Position numbers and translations under genes: made by a program. A DNA stretch of 17,190 nt from positions 1 to 17,190 of the forward strand of contig JBDTMC010000130.1 in assembly GCA_039934475.1 (NCBI GenBank), in the 5' to 3' direction. The notes under the pieces were generated by a model. The model ran no database searches. It saw only the letters and a list, made by a program, of their open reading frames with translations, and was not told where the DNA came from. The stretch is from JBDTMC01 sp039934475. Lineage in GTDB: Bacteria > Acidobacteriota > Terriglobia > Bryobacterales > Bryobacteraceae. Below are positions 6,018 through 13,908 of the stretch, in pieces (positions within the stretch are counted from its first letter, which is position 1; the number at the start of each line of letters is the position of its first letter).

Positions 6018-8489
6018 ATGAAATTGATCGTCATCGTCGCATCCATCCTGCCATTGCTCGGCACTGCCCAGACTCTGCCCGAACAGGCCCAGACTATCCT
6101 TAAGGCGAACTGTTACGGCTGTCACGGCGCGGCGGTACAGATGTCGAAGCTCGATCTGAGGACGCGGCAATCGATCATTGCAGGCGGTGAGCGCGGTCCG
6201 GCGGTGGAGCCGGCGAATCCGCAGCGCAGCCACCTTTATCAGTTCGCCTCCCACGCGCAGAAGCCGACCATGCCTCCGGGGAAGAAGTTGACCGACGTGG
6301 AGATAGACACCTTACGCCGCTGGATCCTTGCCGGCGCTGAGGTTCCCGCGGTGGAACTGACCAAAGAAGCCGCGGACGCCGATCGCCAGGCTGCGATGGC
6401 AAAGCTGGAGGAACGTCCCATCACCGACGCCGAGCGCAAGTTCTGGTCGTTCCAGCCGCCTCGCCGGGTGGAACCTCCGTCCGCGGCCCAGAATCCAGTG
6501 GACGCTTTTCTCGCGGCCAACTACAAAAAGAATCAACTCACGCCATCGCCCAAGGCCGACCGCCGCGTGCTGGTCCGCCGCGCGTACCTCGATCTGCTCG
6601 GTCTTCCACCGACGCCGGAAGAGGCCGCGGCCTTTATCGACGACAAGGGACCCGATGCGTGGACGCGTCTGGTGGACAAGCTTCTCGCCTCTCCCCACTA
6701 CGGCGAACGCCAGGCCCGTTTCTGGCTTGACCTTGTCCGCTACGCCGACTCGGGCGGCTTTGAACGCGACACTGACCGTCCTCAGGCGTGGCGTTACCGG
6801 GACTATGTTGTCGATTCGTTCAATGCCGATAAACCGTATGAACGGTTTGTCCGCGAGCAGATCGCCGGAGATGAGATCTATCCAGGACAGCCTGAGGCCA
6901 TGATCGCGACCGGGTACCTTCGTTTGGGCGCGGAAAATAACATTCGTAGTGAACGATCGCGCATGGACGAACTCGACGATATTGTGGCCACTACTTCGCT
7001 GGCCTACCTTGGACTCACTGTCGGTTGCGCCCGCTGTCACAACCATAAATTCGATCCTATCCCGCAAAAAGACTACTACCAGATTCAGTCCGTGTTTTTC
7101 TCGACGAAGAGCCTGGATTTTCCCTTGGTGGACAAGGCGGCAGTGGATGCCCATAAAGCCGAAATGGATCGCATTGACGCGCTTGCGGCGCCACTGAAGA
7201 AACAACGGGACGCTGTCGACGAGCCCTATCGCAAGACCCTGTTTGCGGAGAGACTGGCGCAGATGGCTGGATATCTGCAGACGGCCTGGCGCACTCCGCA
7301 GGACCAACGCACCGAAGGCCAACGGCTGAACGTCCGGCAGATTGAGGAGACGCTTCATTTCGGCGAGAAGGATCTGCTGCCGCGGATGACCGAAGACTCG
7401 AAAGCCGAACGCGCCGAGCTTACCCGCAAGATCGATGATTTGGAAAAATCGCGACCCGCGCCGTTTCCCGCCGCCATGGCGATTGGGGAAGAGGGCCGCG
7501 ATCCGCTACCGTCCTACTTTCTCTACCGGGGGAGTCCAGACTCTAAAGGGTCGCCGATGCAGCCGGGCATTGTTTCCGTGGCATGGCGGGGGACCTACAC
7601 CTATCCGCAGACGCCGCCCAACGCGGCCACCAGCCACCGCCGCAGAGGCTTCGCCGAGTGGGTTGCGTCCGAAGAGAATCCACTGACGGCGCGCGTGATG
7701 GTGAATCGGTTGTGGGGGCAACATTTTGGCGAAGGAATTGTGCGCACGCCGAGTAACTTCGGCCGTATGGGAGCACGGCCATCGCACCCCGAGTTACTGG
7801 ATTACCTGGCCACGAGTTTCATGGCAAATCGCTGGAGCGTCAAGTCCGTGCACCGCCTGATCATGACCTCGGACGCTTACCAAATGGCCAGCGATGACAT
7901 TGCCGCCAACGTCGCGATCGATCCGGAGAACCGCCAGTTCTGGCGTATGCCGCGGCAACGTCTGCAGGCTGAGGCCGTGCGGGACCAGATCCTTGCGGTT
8001 GCAGGAACCCTAGACAGAAAGACCGGCGGCCCTTGCGTTTTCCCGTATATCGATCCAGACCTCTTCCAATCGAGCACCGAACGCTTTTGGAAGGGCGTGT
8101 CGGACGACGACCCGTCTACCTGGCGGCGCAGTATCTACGTCTTCACCAAGCGCAGCATCCGCTATCCGTTCTTCGAGGCATTCGATCAGCCGGATCCGAT
8201 CCTCTCTTGCGATCGCCGCAACCGTTCCACCATTGCCCCTCAGGCGTTGATGCTGATGAATAACGAACTCGTGCTGCTGCAATCGCGCAAACTCGCCGCG
8301 CGTGTGAAGGCGGAGGCTGGCGACGATGTCGCGGCGCAAGTCACACGGCTGTATCAACTCGCGCTGTCGCGTCCGCCGGAAGAGTTCGAACTCTCCCGTG
8401 CCAGGACCTACATTGAGAATGACCCTGACGGTCTGGTCGATTTCAGCCAGATGATTCTAAACCTAAGCGAATTTGTCTACCGCCCATGA
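6018..8489 (+). CDS. PSCyt1/DUF1549/DUF1553 exported cytochrome-type protein
   Basis: 823 residues. Signal peptide at 1-17 (MKLIVIVASILPLLGTA). A planctomycete-type cytochrome c domain follows: CYGCH at 32-36 for covalent haem and a likely distal Met in PTMPPGKKLTD. DUF1549 (about 160-365) ends with its signature CARCHNHKFDP (Cys337, Cys340, His341), a second CxxCH. A polar helical spacer separates it from DUF1553 (about 540-800; RGFAEWVASEENPLTARVMVNRLWG). Length and domain order are standard. The biochemical role of this family is not established; a periplasmic redox function is inferred from the haem motifs. It starts 6 nt after the dehydrogenase and overlaps the DUF1501 gene by ATGA, a pairing seen repeatedly in Planctomycetota and Acidobacteriota. 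Confidence 0.94.
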   Translation: MKLIVIVASILPLLGTAQTLPEQAQTILKANCYGCHGAAVQMSKLDLRTRQSIIAGGERGPAVEPANPQRSHLYQFASHAQKPTMPPGKKLTDVEIDTLRRWILAGAEVPAVELTKEAADADRQAAMAKLEERPITDAERKFWSFQPPRRVEPPSAAQNPVDAFLAANYKKNQLTPSPKADRRVLVRRAYLDLLGLPPTPEEAAAFIDDKGPDAWTRLVDKLLASPHYGERQARFWLDLVRYADSGGFERDTDRPQAWRYRDYVVDSFNADKPYERFVREQIAGDEIYPGQPEAMIATGYLRLGAENNIRSERSRMDELDDIVATTSLAYLGLTVGCARCHNHKFDPIPQKDYYQIQSVFFSTKSLDFPLVDKAAVDAHKAEMDRIDALAAPLKKQRDAVDEPYRKTLFAERLAQMAGYLQTAWRTPQDQRTEGQRLNVRQIEETLHFGEKDLLPRMTEDSKAERAELTRKIDDLEKSRPAPFPAAMAIGEEGRDPLPSYFLYRGSPDSKGSPMQPGIVSVAWRGTYTYPQTPPNAATSHRRRGFAEWVASEENPLTARVMVNRLWGQHFGEGIVRTPSNFGRMGARPSHPELLDYLATSFMANRWSVKSVHRLIMTSDAYQMASDDIAANVAIDPENRQFWRMPRQRLQAEAVRDQILAVAGTLDRKTGGPCVFPYIDPDLFQSSTERFWKGVSDDDPSTWRRSIYVFTKRSIRYPFFEAFDQPDPILSCDRRNRSTIAPQALMLMNNELVLLQSRKLAARVKAEAGDDVAAQVTRLYQLALSRPPEEFELSRARTYIENDPDGLVDFSQMILNLSEFVYRP

Positions 8490-9895
8490 CCAATCCCACT
8501 TACTCCCGCCGTGAACTACTCACCAAACTCGGTGGAGGCATCGCCAATGTGGCATTCCTCGACCTGTTAGCCCGTGAAGGGCTGGCCGCCGGCCGTACTC
8601 CGTTGGCGCCAAAGCCGCCGCAGTTTCCGCCAAAGGTGAAGGCGGTGATTTCGATTTTCTGCTACGGCGGCATCAGTCAAGTGGATTCCTTCGATCCGAA
8701 GCCTGAGTTGGCGAGACGTCAGGGCGAAGCCATGAGCGGCGTGGGTGAAGTGGCCGTCTCGCAAGGTTTCCCGGGAGGCCTGATGCCTTCGCCGTGGTCC
8801 TTCCGCAAATACGGACAGAGCGGCATCGAGGTTTCGGAGCTGTTCCCCAATATTGCGGAGCACGTGGACGACATCGCGTTCATTCGCTCCATGCACTGCC
8901 TTAGCAATGACCACGGCCCGGCGCTGTATCAGATGAACACTGGGACTATCCTTGCCGGCCATCCCAGCATGGGCAGTTGGATCACCTATGGTCTAGGCAG
9001 CGAGAACGAAAACCTGCCCGGGTTTATCGTTTTCACGGATTATCGTGGCGGCCCCATCAACGGCGCACCTAACTGGGGTTGCGGTTACATGCCGGCGGCT
9101 TACCAGGGGACGCCGTTTCGCTCCACTGGCGATCCCATTGTCGATCTTCGGCCCGCTGAGCCGCGCGCGCCCGAACGGCAGAGGAGATGGCTTGATCTGC
9201 TCGATCAGCTGAACGAACATCACCGCGAAAAGAATCCCGCCGATACGGAGCTTTCGGCGCGTGTTTACTCCTACGAACTGGCCTGGCGTATGCAGTCTCA
9301 TGCTCCGGAGGCGATCAACATCAAGGGAGAGTCAGAGGCGACACGAAGTCTCTATGGCATTGGCGAGAAGCCCACGGACTACTTCGGGCGGCAAGCCCTG
9401 ATGGCGCGGCGTCTGGTGGAGCACGGAGTGCGTTTTGTGCAGCTCTACTCCGGAGGCGGCAATTTCCAGCCGAGTTGGGATGCGCACTTCAGCCTGAGGG
9501 ATAACCATGGGCAGCACTCAGCCGAAATCGACAAACCCATCGCGGCCCTGATCAAAGACTTGAAGAGCCGTGGGCTGTTCGATTCCACGTTGTTGGTCTT
9601 CCATAGCGAATTCGGTCGCATGCCGATCTCCCAGCGTATGGATGGACGCGACCACAACCCCGATGGATTTACCGTCTGGCTGGCGGGTGGCGGAATCAAA
9701 GGCGGAACGGTGGTGGGCGCCACCGACCAGTTTGGATATCGCGCGGTGGAGAACAAGAAGAGCGTATACGACTTGCACGCCACCATCCTCCACCTGCTCG
9801 GCCTCGATCATGAGCGCTTGACTTACCCGTTCAACGGACGTCAAATGCGCCTTACCGACGTTCAGGGAAGCCTCATCAAGGAAGTTCTGTCGTAG
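8486..9895 (+). CDS. DUF1501 family protein with Tat-like signal
   Basis: 469 residues, starting inside the previous stop codon (ATGA). The N-terminus NPTYSRRELLTKLGGG has twin arginines (Arg8-Arg9) and an SRRxLL core, followed by a hydrophobic stretch, so Tat export is likely. The family has a sulfatase/alkaline-phosphatase-like fold; recognisable segments are IFCYGGISQVDSFDPKP near the start, SNDHGPALYQMNTG, HSEFGRMP (about 373-380) and DHNPDGFTVWLAGGG. The function of DUF1501 is unproven, although metal-dependent hydrolysis has been suggested from the fold. Tight coupling to the DUF1549/DUF1553 partner argues that the two act together outside the cytoplasm. No terminator hairpin is evident in the 74 nt before bfr. 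Confidence 0.93.
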   Translation: MTNPTYSRRELLTKLGGGIANVAFLDLLAREGLAAGRTPLAPKPPQFPPKVKAVISIFCYGGISQVDSFDPKPELARRQGEAMSGVGEVAVSQGFPGGLMPSPWSFRKYGQSGIEVSELFPNIAEHVDDIAFIRSMHCLSNDHGPALYQMNTGTILAGHPSMGSWITYGLGSENENLPGFIVFTDYRGGPINGAPNWGCGYMPAAYQGTPFRSTGDPIVDLRPAEPRAPERQRRWLDLLDQLNEHHREKNPADTELSARVYSYELAWRMQSHAPEAINIKGESEATRSLYGIGEKPTDYFGRQALMARRLVEHGVRFVQLYSGGGNFQPSWDAHFSLRDNHGQHSAEIDKPIAALIKDLKSRGLFDSTLLVFHSEFGRMPISQRMDGRDHNPDGFTVWLAGGGIKGGTVVGATDQFGYRAVENKKSVYDLHATILHLLGLDHERLTYPFNGRQMRLTDVQGSLIKEVLS

Positions 9896-9930
9896 CCCTT
9901 CGCATCGCAGGTATTGAGAGCCGATTTTCC

Positions 9931-9960
9931 TTGCGCCCTTCGGCGTTGATGAAATACAAT
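9931..9960 (+). promoter_or_regulatory. Putative bfr promoter
   Basis: TTGCGC (9931-9936), 18-nt spacer, TACAAT (9955-9960, five of six). Only 9 nt separate the -10 box from the bfr ATG, so transcription would begin about 3 nt before the start codon. No Shine-Dalgarno sequence is present. No clear Fur-box-like 19-bp dyad is seen. Confidence 0.45.
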
Positions 9961-9969
9961 TAACTTCAT

Positions 9970-10446
9970 ATGCAAGGAAATCCGAAGGTAATTGCCGAAC
10001 TAAATGCCGCCCTCAAAGAGGAGTTGACGGCGATCAACCAGTATTTCCTGCACGCCGAGATGTGCGAGAACTGGAAGTACGACAAGCTGGGCCGCTTCAT
10101 CAAGAAGCAATCGATCGACGAGATGAAGCACGCCGAGTCCATCATTGAACGCATTTTGTTCCTGGATGGCGCTCCCAACCTGACAGAGCTGCTACAGCTG
10201 AACATTGGCCAAAGCGTCAGGGAGCAGATCGCAAACGATCTCAAGCTGGAACTGAATGCCGTCGTGATGTACAACGAGTCGGTCCGAATCGCTCGTGAAG
10301 CGGGCGACAACGCATCGCGCGAACTGTTTGAGAGACTGCTGCGCGATGAAGAACAGCATGTTGATTGGCTGGAAGCCCAGGTGCATCAGATCGAAGAGAT
10401 GGGCTACCCACAATACCTCAGCCAACAGCTTAGCGAAGAGGAATAG
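9970..10446 (+). CDS. bfr: Bacterioferritin
   Basis: 158-residue iron-storage subunit of a 24-mer cytoplasmic shell that oxidises Fe(II) and stores ferric mineral. All di-iron ferroxidase ligands are at canonical positions: Glu18, Glu51, His54, Glu94, Glu127 and His130. Met52, which ligates the inter-subunit haem b, is also present (DEMKHAE), so this is a haem-binding bacterioferritin rather than ferritin or Dps. Length is exactly usual. The gene appears to have its own promoter placed so close to the ATG that the message would be nearly leaderless. Its stop codon directly abuts the stop of the convergent EamA gene. No bacterioferritin-associated ferredoxin gene is nearby. Confidence 0.97.
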   Translation: MQGNPKVIAELNAALKEELTAINQYFLHAEMCENWKYDKLGRFIKKQSIDEMKHAESIIERILFLDGAPNLTELLQLNIGQSVREQIANDLKLELNAVVMYNESVRIAREAGDNASRELFERLLRDEEQHVDWLEAQVHQIEEMGYPQYLSQQLSEEE

Positions 10447-11313
10447 TCAGGCAACGCCGTCAGCCGGCTGTTGCGCCTTCTCGGCAATCATCCTACCCGC
10501 AGTGGAACCAAGCACGCAGAGGCCTCCTGCAATGGCCAGTGCCGATACGTGCTCGCCATGCAGCAGCCACGTCCAAATGGGATTTAAGGCCGGTTCCAGC
10601 AGTACGAGCATCGACGCCTCCAGCGCCGGCAAGTGTCGGACACCGTAGCTGAGTAGCAAATACCCAACGGTGAGCTGGAAAATCCCCAGATAGGCGAGGA
10701 TCAACCACGACGATACCGAGACTACCAACGGCGCGGACAATGCAGGCGCCAGGCAAACGGCAAACGTGACGATGTTGCCGAGGGCCACGGTATTCATCGA
10801 GCCTTGGCCTTTCTTCGCGAACCAGCGTAGGCCAACCATCGTCGCCGCCCAGGCGAAACCGGAAATCGCTGCGAGGATATTTCCCAATAGCGGCTGCGGC
10901 GCTGTTCGTTGGGGGGCTTGGTCGCCGACAAAGAACAATGCCATGCCGACCGCCATCACCGCCAGGAATAGATAATCGCTGCGCCGAGTGCGCTCGTTAA
11001 GGATCAGCGGGCCAAGGAAGAGCAAGTACAGAGGCCCTGTCGCCTGAAGGAAGATTGTGTTGGCCGACGTCGTTAACTTGTTGGCCGTGACGAAGAGGAC
11101 CAGCATCGCCGAGTAGGCAAGGGCCACTAGAACCGTGCCGCGGCTCCAGTTGCGTCGTGTCTCAGGCAAGAGGATTAGAATCGCCACCGCCGCGATCAAG
11201 CTGCGCAGGGAGGCGACCTGCCAGTTCGTCAGAGGCAACGCTTTAATGCCTGCGCCGCCAGTAGAGAAGAGTAGGGCCGCGCCGAGCACTTGCACCCTTG
11301 CCCGAGCCTTCAT
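10447..11313 (-). CDS. EamA/DMT-superfamily permease
   Basis: 288 residues from the ATG at 11313, which overlaps the potD stop as ATGA; a farther in-frame start at 11334 would run into potD and is less likely. About ten hydrophobic helices form two EamA repeats of five, each with the typical internal cues (GAALLFSTGGAGIKAL in repeat 1; GNILAAISGFAWAATMVGLR in repeat 2; the end helix motif EPALNPIWTWLLHGE). DMT permeases of this kind mainly export small metabolites or amino acids. As the last gene of the pot operon it is translated in line with a polyamine-type importer, so a role with related amines is possible but only inferred. Confidence 0.92.
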   Translation of the reverse strand: MKARARVQVLGAALLFSTGGAGIKALPLTNWQVASLRSLIAAVAILILLPETRRNWSRGTVLVALAYSAMLVLFVTANKLTTSANTIFLQATGPLYLLFLGPLILNERTRRSDYLFLAVMAVGMALFFVGDQAPQRTAPQPLLGNILAAISGFAWAATMVGLRWFAKKGQGSMNTVALGNIVTFAVCLAPALSAPLVVSVSSWLILAYLGIFQLTVGYLLLSYGVRHLPALEASMLVLLEPALNPIWTWLLHGEHVSALAIAGGLCVLGSTAGRMIAEKAQQPADGVA

Positions 11314-12335
11314 GCGGCCTTGATCTCCGTCCACAGCCGGTCACGCAGTCTCTGCACGGTGGGCGGCATTGTCTGAAACCATTCCCCGCGGGCGAGGGTT
11401 TGTTGGTCCGGATAGAGGGTTTTGTTCGATCTCACGTCAGGGGGCAGCAGGGCACGCGTTCCGGCATTCGCAGTGGCTGTGCGCGTTTCCACAACCACGC
11501 CGGCAGCGGTTTCTGGCCGCAGCAGGTAGTTCAGGAATTCGTGCGCCAACTCCTTATGGCGGCTCTCGCGAAGGATCACGGCGTTATCCGCGTAGAGGGC
11601 GAACCCTTCGCTCGGGTAGACGAAGCCTAACGCCGCAGATCCGTCCATCGCCTGTTGCGCGGTGGTCGCCCACAACTGGCTGGCCTCCAAATCGCCTGCT
11701 ACCATCTGATCCCTGACCTCCGCATTCAAGTACGCGCGCAGCAATCGCTTCTGGTCCAGGGCCTCGCGTTGAGCTCGCTTCAATTCATCGGGATTATTCG
11801 AATTCAGAGAGTATCCCAGCTTCTTCAACGCCGCGCCCAGCACTTCGGCCGGATCGTCGAGCATGGTAAGTTTCCCAGCAAGGCGCGGCGCCCAAAGGTC
11901 CGCCCAGGCGGCCGGCGCTGGCTGCAGGTGTCTATTGTAGAGAATGCCACTGGCGCCCCACATGTAGGGAACGCACCATGCCAGGTCGCGGTCCCAGGGC
12001 GGCGCCTGGAAGGGCGCGTCGAGGTGGTGCAAATTTGTCAGCCGCTGGTGATCGATCGGCGCCAGCAAGTCATTCTCACGCATAGGCGCCACAAAGTAGT
12101 TCGACGGGAAGACTACGTCCCATCCTGAGTTTCCACTGAGTACGCGCGCCAGCAGTTCCTCGTTGCTCTCGTAGACGGAGTAGCGTAGGCGCGCTCCTGT
12201 TTCGCGCTCGAACTTCGGGATGGTATCGGCCGCCACATAGGCCGACCAGTTGAAGACATTCAATCGCGGCCGCAGGTCTCGCGCACAACCCGATAGTCCG
12301 CTTAATCCGAGGAAAAACCACGTCCGCCGGGTCAT
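11310..12335 (-). CDS. potD: Spermidine/putrescine-type ABC transporter substrate-binding lipoprotein
   Basis: 341 residues. The start at 12335 overlaps the potC stop as ATGA; the frame stays open further upstream but that part lies inside potC. The N-terminus has Arg-Arg then a hydrophobic stretch and lipobox LSGC with Cys17, so the protein should be a lipid-anchored binding protein. PotD/PotF features follow: VFNWSAYV (Trp30, Tyr33), YESNEELLARV, GWDVVFPSNYFV, and LDDPAEVLGAALKKLGYS, where Asp and Glu match the amine-contacting pair of E. coli PotD. The later aromatic contact (usually Trp in WxDN) is Tyr in LYADNAVI. The family is firm; which amine is bound is not known. Confidence 0.93.
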   Translation of the reverse strand: MTRRTWFFLGLSGLSGCARDLRPRLNVFNWSAYVAADTIPKFERETGARLRYSVYESNEELLARVLSGNSGWDVVFPSNYFVAPMRENDLLAPIDHQRLTNLHHLDAPFQAPPWDRDLAWCVPYMWGASGILYNRHLQPAPAAWADLWAPRLAGKLTMLDDPAEVLGAALKKLGYSLNSNNPDELKRAQREALDQKRLLRAYLNAEVRDQMVAGDLEASQLWATTAQQAMDGSAALGFVYPSEGFALYADNAVILRESRHKELAHEFLNYLLRPETAAGVVVETRTATANAGTRALLPPDVRSNKTLYPDQQTLARGEWFQTMPPTVQRLRDRLWTEIKAA

Positions 12336-13090
12336 CTTGATTGCAGTCTCTCCGCGGCCACGATCAGCGCGCCCAGCCCGACGGTGACCATAGACGCCAC
12401 GGCATTCACTTCCGGATTCCCGCCGCGGCGGGCCATCGCATAGACCACCATCGGCAGCGTTTCGGAATCCACACCGGCTACCATACTGGTGATCACATAG
12501 TCGTCGAAAGAGATGGTAAACGCCAGCAACGCCGATGCTCCCACCGCCGGCCACAACTGCGGCAGGGTGACTTTGAGGAAAGCCTGCCAAGGCGTCGCGC
12601 CTAAGTCGAGGGCCGCTTCTTCCAGCGCCGCATCTACACTCCGCAGCCGCGCCATGACGACAATCGTCACGTACGCGAGACAGAACATCACGTGGGCCAG
12701 TATCACTGTGTGCATGCCCAACTGGACGTGCAGGAACCGAAACACCCACTGGTAGAAGGCGAGCAGAGCAATGCCCATCACGATTTCCGGCGTGACGAGA
12801 GACAGGTAGAGGGACCCGGCAATCCACGGTGACCGCCGCTTCCACAGCCCGTAGGCGCATAGCGTCCCAAAGACAGTTGACACGACGGTCGCCGCGGCTG
12901 CTACCAACAGACTATTCACCGCTGACTCCGCCATCGCTGTGTCGTGCAGGGCGGCCGCATACCACCGCAGGGAGAAGCCCTCCCAGACAATGAACTTCGA
13001 TTGATTGAAGCTGAACACGCCGAGGATGGCCAGCGGCAGATGCAAGAAAAGGTAAGCGGCCACGGCATATAGGGGCAGCAGACGCTTCAC
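12332..13090 (-). CDS. potC: Polyamine-type ABC transporter permease, second subunit
   Basis: 252 residues from a GTG at 13090 that overlaps the potB stop as GTGA. The frame is open to 13183, but the extra 31 residues are Cys/Asp-rich, unlike a permease, and lie within potB. Six membrane helices are expected, the first at about 5-27 (LLPLYAVAAYLFLHLPLAIL). The EAA loop that docks on the ATPase is at about 157-180 (EEAALDLGATPWQAFLKVTL). The segment FDDYVITSMVAG is typical of PotC proteins. Its product pairs with PotB in the inner membrane. Confidence 0.93.
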   Translation of the reverse strand: MKRLLPLYAVAAYLFLHLPLAILGVFSFNQSKFIVWEGFSLRWYAAALHDTAMAESAVNSLLVAAAATVVSTVFGTLCAYGLWKRRSPWIAGSLYLSLVTPEIVMGIALLAFYQWVFRFLHVQLGMHTVILAHVMFCLAYVTIVVMARLRSVDAALEEAALDLGATPWQAFLKVTLPQLWPAVGASALLAFTISFDDYVITSMVAGVDSETLPMVVYAMARRGGNPEVNAVASMVTVGLGALIVAAERLQSR

Positions 13091-13908
13091 AGGAGTGTCT
13101 CCCCTTCGCGCCGCACAAGTGCAGTCAGCAACAGCATCACTATGACCATCAGCACAAGCGATACAGCCGCGCCGAAGGGCCAATCGCGGGCATTTGTGAA
13201 TTGGTTCTGCACTAGTGTTCCGGCGAGAATGGTCTTGCCGCCGCCGAGCAGATCAGGTGTCAGATAAGCGCCCAGGCAGGGAATGAAAACCAGAACGGAT
13301 CCCGCAACCAGCCCCGGTTTACAGAGCGGAATCACAACGCGCCACAGCGTCGCCGCTGGTTTTGCGCCAAGGTCCGCGGCCGCCTCAAGCAGATTCTTGT
13401 CCATCCGTTCTAACGTGGCGTACACAGGCAACACCATGAACGGCAAGTATCCATAGACGAGGCCGACCAGCACGGCTCCGTAGTTATACAAAAGAGGCAG
13501 AGGCTCGCGAATGACGCCTGCCGACAAGAGGATGGTATTGATCAGACCCGTGTCGCGAAGCAGAAACATCCAGGCGTAGGTCCGGACCAGAAAACTCGTC
13601 CAGAAAGGAAGAATGACCAGCGCCAGATAGAGGTTCTTCCAGCGGCCCGCGCGGGCGATGAAAAGGGCCAGTGGAAAGCCTGCCACCAGGCAAATTACGG
13701 TGGCTATTGTGGCGACCACAGCGGAGCGCCAGAGAATACCCGCATACAGAGGGTCGAAGAGGCGCGTGTAGCTCTCCAAGGTAAGGGGAGGCAGCACGCC
13801 GCCGTACGTCCCCCTCGAGAGCAGCGAGTAGACAGCGATGATGCCCATCGGGACGACGAACAGAATTGCCATCGTGAGCGCCGCGGGAGCGGTGTAAGCG
13901 CGGCTCAT
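13087..13908 (-). CDS. potB: Polyamine-type ABC transporter permease, first subunit
   Basis: 273 residues from the ATG at 13908, which overlaps the potA stop as ATGA. The longer frame to 13944 would start inside potA. Six membrane helices are expected, beginning with TAPAALTMAILFVVPMGIIAVY. PotB cues are PFWTSFLVRTYAWMFLLRDTG and the EAA loop LLEAAADLGAKPAATLWRVV at about 173-192. The length matches E. coli PotB (about 275-285). The GTGA overlap couples it to potC. Confidence 0.93.
   Translation of the reverse strand: MSRAYTAPAALTMAILFVVPMGIIAVYSLLSRGTYGGVLPPLTLESYTRLFDPLYAGILWRSAVVATIATVICLVAGFPLALFIARAGRWKNLYLALVILPFWTSFLVRTYAWMFLLRDTGLINTILLSAGVIREPLPLLYNYGAVLVGLVYGYLPFMVLPVYATLERMDKNLLEAAADLGAKPAATLWRVVIPLCKPGLVAGSVLVFIPCLGAYLTPDLLGGGKTILAGTLVQNQFTNARDWPFGAAVSLVLMVIVMLLLTALVRREGETLL

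Noticed and set aside
6312..7358. 348-codon antisense frame inside the DUF1549 protein gene
   Set aside because: Long antisense frames are common in GC-rich genes; its product has no recognisable domain and no start signals.
11310..12860. 516-codon frame as a fused PotC-PotD protein
   Set aside because: The first part is an out-of-frame reading of potC; the ATG at 12335 with lipoprotein signal and ATGA overlap is the proper potD start.
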